NCBI RefSeq assembly: GCF_039793925.1
Contig: NZ_JBAMME010000200.1
Coordinates: 1-47,310, forward strand
DNA from: Thermogutta sp039793925
GTDB lineage: Bacteria > Planctomycetota > Planctomycetia > Pirellulales > Thermoguttaceae
Reading direction: 5' to 3'
DNA length: 47,310 nt
The position numbers and the translations under genes were made by a program. Positions 35,101-42,413 of this stretch are shown here, one piece after another. The stretch's first letter is position 1. Every line of letters starts with the position of its first letter. A model generated the notes under the pieces. That model did not search any database, was not told where the DNA came from, and saw only the letters and a program-made list of their open reading frames with translations.

Positions 35101-36142
35101 ACGTGACGGTGATGCCACCCACATTGACCTGGCCGGTGTTTTCCAGTTCGCATTCCAGGACAACTGTCTGACCTACGGTAACCACAGGCTCCGCCGGCCC
35201 GAAACTGCGAACACGCAGGGCCGGCTTGAGTTCCAACCTTCGCACATCTTGAAGTTCCCCACAAACGGCGGTGGCCAAAAGCGTCGTGGGGCGATCGCGC
35301 ACTCCTGTCCATGCGAAGTAAAGGGGCCTGATTTCGTCTGGGGCCAGCCGCGGAACGGTTGTTTTTTTCGGTCGATCGCGTACCTGCCCGGGAAGGCTGA
35401 TCGTCACCTCCACATTATCGGCCGGACGATCCCCTGCATTGGCCAGCAACACCCGAATCCGAGCTTCCCGCCCCGGGGTTTGGGGATCTTCTTCGAGCAG
35501 CACCTTTTTGATGTGAGGGACCGGACCTACCTTGGCGACGTACTGAAAATCATCAAGGAGAAGCTCTCCCGCCGTGCCCACAATCCGCGCTGCGAAGTGT
35601 ACACTCTTGACCTTGGGATTATCGGTGTAATCGTACTTCAACCTGGCATGGTGCCAGTGGCCATCGCCGATGTGGTCTTCCGGGATGGTGAACGTCGCCC
35701 GGGGGGAGCCCGTCCGTTCGATCCCCTCCTCATTGACCGGAATGACGTAAATATTGAGCTGCGCGCCTTCCGCAGAAACGGCCTTGTACCAGAAATCGAT
35801 GCCGCCCTTGAGCTCGGTAATGAGCCGGGTGCGGTTGAGCCCGGTCTCCGGTGTTGCCGTCTCGGCCGTGCGGACAAGCCGCAGGGCATATTTTCCAGAA
35901 TGCGCGTCGGATGAGAGGCTCACCTCGCGGCCTACGGGGCCCCAATCCACCGGGAAACCATTTTTCCCGAGAATCTCAAAGGAGCCGTTAGTGCAGGAAT
36001 TTTCCGGAGAAACCGCGCCGTTCTCGGCTGCAATCGGCAAGCTGCTGGCAAATACCACGCCCAGCACTGTGATGGTCAGGATGGCCGTCGCACGTGTTTT
36101 CGGTTTCCGCCAGCTAGCAAGAGAATTCATCAACGCTCGCAT
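32189..36142 (-). CDS. Large secreted modular protein, probable glycan-active enzyme of unassigned family
   Basis: A 1317-residue exported protein I cannot place in a known enzyme family. Order of parts: signal peptide to about 40 (SSLPIAAE); a carbohydrate-binding jelly-roll near 50-195 (NGSFEILGKNGFPVDWG); two CARDB/Ig-like domains near 205-300 and 305-420 (VLLANAGDRPADNVEVTISL; CELENTGQVNVGGITVTF); a beta-rich domain near 430-700; a helical region near 715-1080 with alpha/alpha-toroid character (AADAVDAYIEAYRLSGEKRW, NGLRYAYALLKLAEYD); and a last beta domain from about 1180 (FDAGLEGW). Many toroid enzymes are lyases or glycosidases, but no catalytic pair is obvious. AAGGAGGAG (36149-36157) fixes the ATG at 36142. 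It follows the GH106-like gene by 237 bases, which contain two hairpin repeats. Confidence 0.85.
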   Translation of the reverse strand: MRALMNSLASWRKPKTRATAILTITVLGVVFASSLPIAAENGAVSPENSCTNGSFEILGKNGFPVDWGPVGREVSLSSDAHSGKYALRLVRTAETATPETGLNRTRLITELKGGIDFWYKAVSAEGAQLNIYVIPVNEEGIERTGSPRATFTIPEDHIGDGHWHHARLKYDYTDNPKVKSVHFAARIVGTAGELLLDDFQYVAKVGPVPHIKKVLLEEDPQTPGREARIRVLLANAGDRPADNVEVTISLPGQVRDRPKKTTVPRLAPDEIRPLYFAWTGVRDRPTTLLATAVCGELQDVRRLELKPALRVRSFGPAEPVVTVGQTVVLECELENTGQVNVGGITVTFETPQGATRQVVKALFPTRRTVVRHTFVADAETPNLPVKVSVQAKDVPITESSGGVWSGQSRVIVVKSISPPPPLGRFSVAPRPIPVLENENLRLVFYPCQQRFFAGRLEVKTPQGWKAAGWLVSMGRLVLRDSDGHVAESLLAAKSCQLGPSPTGSGGVLVFPCTVKTPDGATITATVRFSLDAGSNTCRLDAQLESDRSVDILAWGLPMVYIHQRDEAVFPGLEWLVDDELSSDSLDIAEDHPDRIRYVVHPNMITIPAVGIHGPHGTVGLIWENRPVDDRFPPAFAFASPDRFNHQRSHLMELFLPPVPEFTPVNSRVASKAYTLESNRPLRLTANLWTDGQASDALAIITDFVKSRKIGPAHPLPHTSLAGEIVFSTRAYLESLWDPETHQWWTTKGNALLSRQALPPDFAADLVLGSMLTDDQNLKKRCEERLAEVCGRIKLPPRLDALRMGGRADQVWANANRVAALLASRREDGTWRFDADWPGSGPFVGMDYRELGPHEALEVGTCARNAYEILAFARITGDWGLYEEMVKTLELMETFRVPRAAQVWEVPVHTPDILAAADAVDAYIEAYRLSGEKRWLQDAVLWAKRGLPFVYLWSDPQKPFLQGASIPVFGATWYRGSWFGRPVQWNGLRYAYALLKLAEYDQSLPWKELATILIHSAIHQQDQEGENVALWPDNISAITGEKCPWVFAPRQIIGCITKLIGRDEEPRSVYAGPEDQRFALTSLGRIDQVRWGGETLEFQIKFPPGEVGPVLIANIARPQEVAINGEPIHQSDQPHVEDGSAWCYDPGSALLTVQVGATGPVTVSIKPAVYRTVDRIPRLAKLLTFTFDAGLEGWIAAHDVTDLAVKDSTLVGRITGPDPYIIRPNLRIPAAAYKTVVIRMSTTAGRMAQLFWATERSPNFDEEKSLRFAVEPDGQLHDYRLSLADHPDWNNQIIVALRLDPGGGTAEGQFQVDAILGE

Positions 36143-36158
36143 GATCATCTCCTCCTTT

Positions 36159-36214
36159 TGGAGTGCGGCGATTGATCGCCGCTTTCTTGAAGACGGCTTC
36201 AGCCGTTGCGAAAC
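36159..36214 (-). repeat. Double-hairpin repeat, copy B, in front of the 1317-residue protein's ribosome site
   Basis: In minus-strand reading the first hairpin is ACGGCT-GA-AGCCGT (36193-36206). The second is GCGGCGAT-CA-ATCGCCGC (36165-36182), with a GAAA linker just before it. ACTCCA follows and then directly AAAGGAGGAG, so CTCC and GGAG could form a small hairpin over AAAA that hides the ribosome site. See copies at 36308, 40091 and 47249. Confidence 0.7.
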
Positions 36215-36307
36215 CGGCTGTGGGCGCCTGGATTCTGACGCTTGTCTTCTTTTGTATTCTGAGGCTTGTATTTTTTCATTTCTCACGCTTGTATATTTTG
36301 GTCGCGC

Positions 36308-36358
36308 TGCGGGGAGCTAAAGCTCCCGCGCGAAAGCGGGCTAAAGCCCCGCACTCCA
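36308..36358 (+). repeat. Double-hairpin repeat, copy C
   Basis: The first hairpin is GGGAGCT-AA-AGCTCCC (36312-36327). The linker is GCGCGAAA. The second hairpin is GCGGGCT/AGCCCCGC (36336-36352, one bulge), followed by ACTCCA. It points opposite to copy B and lies just 3' of the GH106-like gene on the other strand; no gene follows in its own direction. Confidence 0.7.
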
Positions 36359-36379
36359 GAAAGGCCGGGCATTCCAAAG

Positions 36380-39300
36380 TTACTGGTGGTTGGTCTCTTC
36401 GTGCAGCAAGTCAACGGGCGTCACGATTCTCACCGTCACCGGTCCTAACAGGCCCGAGCGGTGAAGCGGTGCCTCTTTCCACGGCACGCGCCAGGCCAGT
36501 GCGTTCTTGATGTTGGTATAAGTGAATGTACCGAATTGTGGTTCCCGGGCGTCCCCGGTCAGTCGGTTGGACCACACGTTGGCCACGCGGACGACCAGTT
36601 CATTTTCGCCGCGGTGAACGGCATGTGTGATGTCCACTTCATAAGGCGGTGTCCAGAGATAACCCATCCAGCGGCCGTTGACCATCAGGTCGGCCACGAA
36701 GCGAACTTCCCCCAAATCAATGAGTACCCGCTGATCGGGCGAAATTTCGCTGACCTGGAAAGTCTTTCGGTAAGTTGCCACACCCGAAAAATATTTGATG
36801 CCCGGCTCAGGATGATCGGTCCAGGAGATCAGCTCGCGGAAGGTTGTCTTCTCCGGAGCTCCCCAACCTGGTGGAAACTCCACCTGCCACGCACCTGTTA
36901 AGATCTCGTGCTGACTCGGTGCCACCATGAACGAAATCCGCTTCCCGGACGCCAGAACAAGCTCATACTCGCCGGGCGTTTCGCAGCACACTTTCCGCGA
37001 ACCATCGTCGCCGAGTACAATCTGTACGCGCGGCCTGCCTGCGGAGGGGCTGAAGAGGAGCTCTTTCCCTTCCCGAGTGATACTCACAACCGGGTCCATC
37101 GCCACCTGGTCTTTGTCATGGCGAGGGACGACCACAAAGAGGCTTCCCAGCGGTGGAAGCGAAAGAGGCAGTTCCATCCCGTCGGCGGTCGGGCGAAAGG
37201 CTGCGAGTTTCGCTCTTTTTCCGGCGACTGGATCCCAAATCTCGGGAGTTCCGCTTTCCGTGCGAATCCGTGCGACAACATTTTCCCAGCGCGGCAAGCG
37301 ATTCCAGAAGAAATAAATATGCGCGTCCGGAGTCCTGCGGTGGACATAATCGATGGACGCCCCTGGGACTGTACGCACCACCACGTCGGGTGGAATGCCC
37401 AGTTGCCGCAGCACTTCTTTAAGCGGTATTTCCCAGAACACTTGACCTGCACCATATTTTCTTTGACCGCTCGGTGAAGGGCCTTCACCCCAGATGCGGT
37501 CGGCTATCCTTCTGACCTCTTCATCACATTGGGGATAGTTTGACAGAGAAGGACTTTTTTGTGGCTTTTCGCCCACCACGGTGGCTCCATCTTCAATCAA
37601 AGTGGCGATCTTCTGCATCACCTGCGGCGTCACTTCACTTCCCGGAGGAAGTACGAGAACCGGGATTCCCTCATCGTGGGGGCCGAAGCAGATTCTCCCT
37701 TGGCGTACGGTTGCCCGCTCCAGAAGTGCCTTCGTATCGGTGACCGTGTAGTCATAGCCAAAGCCCAATGCGGGATCGACGCTCTTGGGCATGACGAAAT
37801 TGAATCCCCGATCGCCGTAGTAATAGCATACGTCTGCAACTGGTTCGCCCTGCTGGAGGAGGAAGCTGCACCGTGCGATGTAGTCCACGAATCCACCGGC
37901 CAGCGGCCACCAAGCAATCGACGGCGAAAAATGCGTACCCGCCGTGTAGACCCATCCTGGGAGTTTGGCCTGGGCCGGTCGATGCGCTGCCGTGTGGAAC
38001 GTGAAATGGTTGGCGCCTTCGCAGAATGCCCGGTCCGCGATGGGCTTGAGCTCGGCGGGCCCATCCTGCCAGTGTCGCCAGCTCGTGAAGGCCTCCATGT
38101 CGACCATCGGCTTTCCATAAATGTGTGCGGCGCAGGCGGTTTCTTTAACGACCCAAATGTGCTCATCCACCCAAAACTCGCCGCGTGGGATGTCGATAGC
38201 GCCCTGGGCTTTGAGGGCGTCCACTGGGACAGGATGGAGTGGCAGGCCGGGGCCACCGGCTTCTGCGCAGAGTTTCAGTCCATGCTCATGACAGATTTCC
38301 GTGGCCCGACCATAAAAAGCGTCCACAATCAGATCAGAAAGCGTTGTCTCGTAATCGCGAATGAAGCGCCGCGTCGTCGCTTCGTCCGTCATGATGCATC
38401 CGAGAAGGACCGGCAGGAACGGTTTCATGTCGTAGCCACGACGGCGCTGAAACTCCTCCAAAAGGTTCGGCGTCCAGGTGGCGCCGCGAAGTTCGTAGCT
38501 GCAGACATAGAGCTGCTTGAGGGCCGTCTGGTCGAGCGGTCCCAACTCGGCGATCAATGGTTCCAAGATATGCTTGAAATGCCACTGTGTAGCCGCCGGA
38601 TTGAAATGGTCGATGGCCCAGCCTGCGGAATTGGGACTGGGAAGAACGAGCTGTTGCCCCGTGTTCCCATAGCCAAAGCGAATAATTCGCCATTTCCCCG
38701 GAGGAGCCTCCCAATGCAATTTGCCGTCAGGCTCCAGCCGTTCTGTGAGGTCGATGACCTGAGTGGGAGACGCGATAACCACGGGCGGTTCCTCGGCCGA
38801 TGCCCAGCTGTTCCGCGGGCCGTTGCGAATGCCGTCGTGAATGCAATCAGCAGACCAGGGCCCCGATGTTTTCCACTGCGTGGTGAATCGCACGAGAGCT
38901 GCCCCAGTCCGGCTTCCACCATCGACCGTTCGACAGACCACGTTCTGGCCTTCTGGGGTGTAGAGCTCAAATTCCCCCAGTTCCCATCGCGATTCCCGGG
39001 GATTGTGTTTGGAAAGAAGTTCCAGCTTGACATAGCGCGCATAAGTGGCCGGAAAATCGAACCGCTGCGGCTCCTTCGTCGGTTTAAGTTCGCCTTTCAC
39101 AACAAGGCGAAACGCTTCCGGAGCATCGCTGGTGTCTGACAAGTAAACCGCAAAACCCTTCACGAACCGGTGAAGCGGCCCCGTTTTGCCAGCGTCTTCC
39201 GACTCTGTGTTGCAAAGGATGAGGTGATCGACCAGGTGGCGACCAGGTGGTGCGAGTTGGAAAACAAACGTGGGTCGATCGTAAACCCTGTCGGCCGGTA

Positions 39301-39862
39301 CCGCCAGCACCGCGATATCCCGGTAAATCGGTGAAAATCCCCTAGGATGTTTGTACGCAGTGGGAGGGAGTTGCGGGTGCGGAACAGTGGTCTCGATATG
39401 CCCGGGACCCTCGCAACTGACCTGGCTGGTGAAAAGCCCCATCGCCCCGTATTCGGGGGTTACCCAGGGACCACCCGCATTCCAGCTACTTGACGTGATG
39501 AGGCCAATTTCCATGCCCATCTCTTTGGCCTTGCTGAGGAGTGGCACAAGCTGGCGAACCCATTCTCGGCTCATGAAAGCCGGTCCTGCAGGGATGACCT
39601 TGTCGGGGTCACGCGCGCCGATATCGAAGACGTACAGACTGCTGAGGCCCTTTTCCCGGAATTGTCGCAGCTCACACAGGGCTTGGGGAACATCGACGTA
39701 GCCGTTCATCCAACACCAGTAGGCAGCCGGTCGTGCGGAGTCCGGGGGATTACGAAATCCCAACACCAGCTCGTCGGGAAGCTCGGTTGCCAGCGACCTC
39801 AGAAAGCTGCTCAGGCTCAGAATTGCTACTGAAAGAACAGTAGGCAAGACGCGTTTCAGCAT
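36380..39862 (-). CDS. Secreted GH106-like alpha-L-rhamnosidase
   Basis: A 1160-residue exported glycosidase. After a signal peptide (to about residue 30) comes the family start FRNPPDSARPAAYWCWMNGY and a barrel region with KEMGMEIGLITSSSWNAGGPWV, as in GH106 alpha-L-rhamnosidases of planctomycetes and Bacteroidota. A galactose-binding-like beta domain is inserted near 215-370. The C-terminal beta-sandwich (about 1010-1140) ends with TYRKTFQV, the MVNGRWMGYLWTPPYEVDIT strand and RVANVWSNRLTGD. It should remove terminal rhamnose from pectin or other glycans outside the cell. The frame is open from 39922, but the signal peptide and AAGGTGA favour ATG 39862. A promoter candidate lies at 39932-39960. 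The next gene downstream is the 1317-residue protein. Confidence 0.88.
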   Translation of the reverse strand: MLKRVLPTVLSVAILSLSSFLRSLATELPDELVLGFRNPPDSARPAAYWCWMNGYVDVPQALCELRQFREKGLSSLYVFDIGARDPDKVIPAGPAFMSREWVRQLVPLLSKAKEMGMEIGLITSSSWNAGGPWVTPEYGAMGLFTSQVSCEGPGHIETTVPHPQLPPTAYKHPRGFSPIYRDIAVLAVPADRVYDRPTFVFQLAPPGRHLVDHLILCNTESEDAGKTGPLHRFVKGFAVYLSDTSDAPEAFRLVVKGELKPTKEPQRFDFPATYARYVKLELLSKHNPRESRWELGEFELYTPEGQNVVCRTVDGGSRTGAALVRFTTQWKTSGPWSADCIHDGIRNGPRNSWASAEEPPVVIASPTQVIDLTERLEPDGKLHWEAPPGKWRIIRFGYGNTGQQLVLPSPNSAGWAIDHFNPAATQWHFKHILEPLIAELGPLDQTALKQLYVCSYELRGATWTPNLLEEFQRRRGYDMKPFLPVLLGCIMTDEATTRRFIRDYETTLSDLIVDAFYGRATEICHEHGLKLCAEAGGPGLPLHPVPVDALKAQGAIDIPRGEFWVDEHIWVVKETACAAHIYGKPMVDMEAFTSWRHWQDGPAELKPIADRAFCEGANHFTFHTAAHRPAQAKLPGWVYTAGTHFSPSIAWWPLAGGFVDYIARCSFLLQQGEPVADVCYYYGDRGFNFVMPKSVDPALGFGYDYTVTDTKALLERATVRQGRICFGPHDEGIPVLVLPPGSEVTPQVMQKIATLIEDGATVVGEKPQKSPSLSNYPQCDEEVRRIADRIWGEGPSPSGQRKYGAGQVFWEIPLKEVLRQLGIPPDVVVRTVPGASIDYVHRRTPDAHIYFFWNRLPRWENVVARIRTESGTPEIWDPVAGKRAKLAAFRPTADGMELPLSLPPLGSLFVVVPRHDKDQVAMDPVVSITREGKELLFSPSAGRPRVQIVLGDDGSRKVCCETPGEYELVLASGKRISFMVAPSQHEILTGAWQVEFPPGWGAPEKTTFRELISWTDHPEPGIKYFSGVATYRKTFQVSEISPDQRVLIDLGEVRFVADLMVNGRWMGYLWTPPYEVDITHAVHRGENELVVRVANVWSNRLTGDAREPQFGTFTYTNIKNALAWRVPWKEAPLHRSGLLGPVTVRIVTPVDLLHEETNHQ

Positions 39863-39931
39863 AAAGTCACCTTGTACTGTTGCCAAACACTTCACTTGGC
39901 GGGATTCCTTCGGCTCCCTCAATGCGACGCC

Positions 39932-39960
39932 ATTTTAACAGATTCTTAGCGCTCTCATAA
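39932..39960 (-). promoter_or_regulatory. Candidate promoter of the GH106-like gene
   Basis: On the minus strand TTATGA (39955-39960) and TAAAAT (39932-39937) are 17 bases apart. Transcription would start near 39925, about 63 bases before the ATG. The -10 box is good; the -35 box is weak. Confidence 0.4.
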
Positions 39961-40090
39961 CGGTTTCCTAACACAGCCTCCGTATAGTGACTTTGAACAA
40001 CGAACAACGGAAGACAAACCAAGGCTACGGGACATGATCCGGCAATCTGTGCGAGTCTCCGGGATAGGGACCCTCTCGGGGACAGCGCCA

Positions 40091-40121
40091 ACGCGGAAGC
40101 GGGAAGGGGTCCCGCACTCCA
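40091..40121 (+). repeat. Double-hairpin repeat, copy D (second hairpin only), in front of the DUF1559 ribosome site
   Basis: A degenerate copy: GCGGAA, then the stem GCGGGA/TCCCGC (40099-40104 with 40110-40115) and the constant ACTCCA. AGAGT separates it from AGGAGGAA (40126-40133), the ribosome site of the next gene. As in copy B, CTCC could pair with GGAG of that site. The first hairpin is not clear here. Confidence 0.6.
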
Positions 40122-40137
40122 GAGTAGGAGGAAGTCC

Positions 40138-41145
40138 ATGACTCGTGCTGGTCGAAGTGACAGACCCTCGCAACACGGTTTCACACTAGTCGAACTCCTG
40201 GTGGTCATCGCGATCATCGGGATTCTGATCGCGTTGCTTCTGCCGGCGGTCCAAGCGGCCCGCGAAGCCGCAAGGAGAAGTCAGTGCAGCAACAACCTCA
40301 AGCAAATTGGGCTGGCTTTCCACAATTTTCAGGATGTGTACGGTTGGCTGCCGAACGGAGCACGGGATGGTGACCACCGGGTTCCCGATCCGTTGGACGC
40401 CTGTTGCAATTCGCGGACCCGCCATGGCTGGAGCTGGCTCTACCACATCACTCCGTTTATCGAGCAGAAAGCCATCTATGACCTAGCCAGCGACGCTGAC
40501 GATCCGCCTACCCCCGGTTCAGGTCAGAACAGCAAGGAAAACATCGTGGCGCAGCAGGGAATCCCGACCTATTATTGCCCGTCCCGCCGCTACATGGAGT
40601 TCTACGGCAGCGGGAGGTTTTACCGCTCGGACTATGCTGGAAACGGAGGTCAGCGCGATGGCGGAAATGTGCGAGGCTCGGGAAGTAACGGTCTCCGCGG
40701 CGTCGTGATTCAAACAGATGCCAAACGAATCCGTGTCGAAATGGTTCGTGACGGCTCTTCCAACACGATCATGGTGGCTGAGAAAGCGCTCAACCCTAAG
40801 GCCTTCGGTTCAGAAGGGGGAGACAACGAGAGGTGGAACAACCCGGGCTGGGATGAAGACATCATCCGCTGGGGTGCCTTCCGCAAAACTGACGGCACAG
40901 AATACGGGCTGACGCCCATCCCAGACAATAAAGCCCCCTACAATCCGGGCTCCGGTTGGACCACCGTTGTGGACGTAGATGGCCGGGTGTGGGGCCAGTG
41001 GCATCCCTTCTTTGGGTCGTCCCATCCAGGTGGATTCAACGCCTGTATGGCCGATGGAGGTGTGCGGTTCCTAAGCTTCACGATTGAGCATCAAGTGTTT
41101 CGACGGCTGAGCCTCAGCGATGACGGCGAGCCCGTCCAGTACTGA
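40138..41145 (+). CDS. DUF1559 prepilin-like protein
   Basis: A 335-residue protein of the expanded planctomycete DUF1559 group. The N-terminus is a type IV prepilin/type II pseudopilin signal: cleavage between G14 and F15 (HGFTLVELLVVIAIIGILIA), with the usual glutamate E19 at +5. The DUF1559 core follows (AREAARRSQCSNNLKQIGLAFHNF) and the conserved end has HPGGFNACMADGGVRFLS. Role is unknown; a pseudopilin or surface fibre subunit is likely. AGGAGGAA six bases upstream fixes the start. A long hairpin follows the gene, then a small lipoprotein gene, a frequent pairing in planctomycetes. Confidence 0.93.
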   Translation: MTRAGRSDRPSQHGFTLVELLVVIAIIGILIALLLPAVQAAREAARRSQCSNNLKQIGLAFHNFQDVYGWLPNGARDGDHRVPDPLDACCNSRTRHGWSWLYHITPFIEQKAIYDLASDADDPPTPGSGQNSKENIVAQQGIPTYYCPSRRYMEFYGSGRFYRSDYAGNGGQRDGGNVRGSGSNGLRGVVIQTDAKRIRVEMVRDGSSNTIMVAEKALNPKAFGSEGGDNERWNNPGWDEDIIRWGAFRKTDGTEYGLTPIPDNKAPYNPGSGWTTVVDVDGRVWGQWHPFFGSSHPGGFNACMADGGVRFLSFTIEHQVFRRLSLSDDGEPVQY

Positions 41146-41499
41146 GAGGTGCTCCGCAAATTCAAACTCTCCCCACCCTCACGCCGCCGGTTGGCTGCCC
41201 GCGGACCCTCCCCCCATGTGTGTCACCACGCCAGAGCCTCGCGGGCAGCCGACCATCTTTTGTCCGTCGTCGAAACAACTCGCCGACAACGCAGACAAAT
41301 TGAAAACGATGCTCAGAGCTGAAGGGAAACGTTCGAAGAAAGCAAAAGCCATCCACCGAGGGTGCGAGAGCGACAATCGTGGTCGTTACCTCGCGCTCGA
41401 TGACGTCAGCCACAGAATACGCCTGGCAACGAGTTTGGGCGCTGTGTGAAGCAACATTTTTGAGGTTTTCTGGAGTTAAGTTAATGGAGGATTCTGACA
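41146..41499. other. 354-base region between the DUF1559 and small lipoprotein genes
   Basis: No gene accepted; an open frame across 41120-41449 has no ribosome site and resembles noise. It contains a long inverted repeat (see the terminator entry). The 3' end carries GGAGG at 41485-41489, the probable ribosome site of the next gene. Confidence 0.5.
41189..41259 (+). terminator. Possible terminator after the DUF1559 gene
   Basis: GGTTGGCTGCCCGCG (41189-41203) pairs with CGCGGGCAGCCGACC (41240-41254) over 15 bases with one G-T/A-type wobble. The loop is long (36 bases). ATCTTTTG follows. The stem is strong but the loop length and short T-run are unusual for an intrinsic terminator. Confidence 0.5.
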
Positions 41500-41700
41500 G
41501 TGGCCCGCAATGAAAGAAGTTCTTCCCGCAAATGGGCGGTGGTTGGTGCGGTCTTCCTGGGGCTTACGCTAGGGAGTGCGATTGGTTGCGGTCGGAGCGC
41601 GACACCGCCTCCGCCTACGGAAGACCTCAAGGCCAAAATCCAGCAGGAAGACGACGCCATCACAGCGGCGGAGAAAGCGCAATCAAAGTTGCGACCGTAA
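41500..41700 (+). CDS. Small lipoprotein
   Basis: A 66-residue protein with a basic N-terminus, a hydrophobic stretch (12-28) and a lipobox ending at Cys30 (SAIGC), followed by a short Pro-rich and charged tail. It begins with GTG, with GGAGG about ten bases upstream. I recognise no family. Small lipoproteins after DUF1559 genes are common in planctomycetes, which supports a real gene. A GCCTG-AA-CAGGC hairpin nested in a longer GCAAAAGG/CCTTTGC stem follows the stop codon. Confidence 0.62.
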   Translation: MARNERSSSRKWAVVGAVFLGLTLGSAIGCGRSATPPPPTEDLKAKIQQEDDAITAAEKAQSKLRP

Positions 41701-41901
41701 GGTTGCGCAAAAGGTTTTCCGCCTGAACAGGCCTTTGCAAACGAGGCCAGGGCAACCAGAGCTCGCCAGTAATCCGGCAATCGCGTCGGTTCGAGCTCGA
41801 CCGAAACCAAAATCGTGACAACTGGGTAGGCCCCCCAGGTCACGATCAGGGAATCGCTGAAGCGAATAAATAAACGTAGAAATTAGATCGCAAATGTCAA
41901 C

Positions 41902-41931
41902 TTGTCTTTTTCGGGGTTGGATTGGTAGACT
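41902..41931 (+). promoter_or_regulatory. Candidate promoter of the 91-residue protein gene
   Basis: TTGTCT (41902-41907) and TAGACT (41926-41931) are 18 bases apart, giving a leader of about 50 bases. Each box matches the consensus at four of six positions. Confidence 0.35.
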
Positions 41932-41987
41932 AATTAAGAGTCGGGGTCGGCATCTTTTCATCGGCGGGCAAAGGTGAGGGTCGAGTC

Positions 41988-42263
41988 ATGATCGGGAGCG
42001 AACTGGACACGATTCCGTGCATCGAGGAGCTCAAACCTGGTGATCGGATCGAGGTGGAACACCGCGTTACGGTGGGCAGCAAAAGCTGGACCACCCGCAC
42101 CGTGGGGACGGTGGTGCGGACCGAGCGGGTCGCTCATGGCCTCCATTTCGATAGGGCCCCAGACGAAAAAACCTATAGCGATGTGATTCTCCTTGAGCTC
42201 CCGGACGGTGAGCTCACCACTGTCACGCTGGACGAATTCACTGTGATCCGGCGAGCACCGTGA
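41988..42263 (+). CDS. Small conserved-looking cytoplasmic protein, function unknown
   Basis: A 91-residue acidic protein without signal or membrane segment. It is beta-rich with an SH3-like alternation: LKPGDRIEVEHRVTVGSK, then TRTVGTVVRTERVAHGLHF, then VILLELPDGELTTVTLDEFTVIRR. This looks like a small barrel fold, as in proteins that bind nucleic acid or partner proteins, but I cannot name a family. Composition and codon use are coding-like, and GAGG lies about ten bases before the ATG. It lies between the lipoprotein and radical SAM genes, 150 bases before the latter. Confidence 0.75.
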   Translation: MIGSELDTIPCIEELKPGDRIEVEHRVTVGSKSWTTRTVGTVVRTERVAHGLHFDRAPDEKTYSDVILLELPDGELTTVTLDEFTVIRRAP

Positions 42264-42413
42264 AGATTCGTCCGTTGTTGAAGGGATTCCGTTGGACGGC
42301 AATCTATGGAAGTTTGGGGGCGGCATTTTTTAATGGGATCCGAATCCCCGCAAGAACTTCCCCTGATTCATCAGTGATCGGAGCTCATTGATCCCAGCTT
42401 ACCTTGCCCACCA

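Noticed and set aside
37559..39139. A 526-codon open frame on the plus strand, antisense to the GH106-like gene
   Set aside because: It has no family features, signal or ribosome site, and lies fully opposite a clear gene; such antisense frames are common in GC-rich coding DNA. The same holds for frames at 34691-35914, 4722-5519, 6462-7370, 43438-44406, 46045-46905 and 11374-12474.
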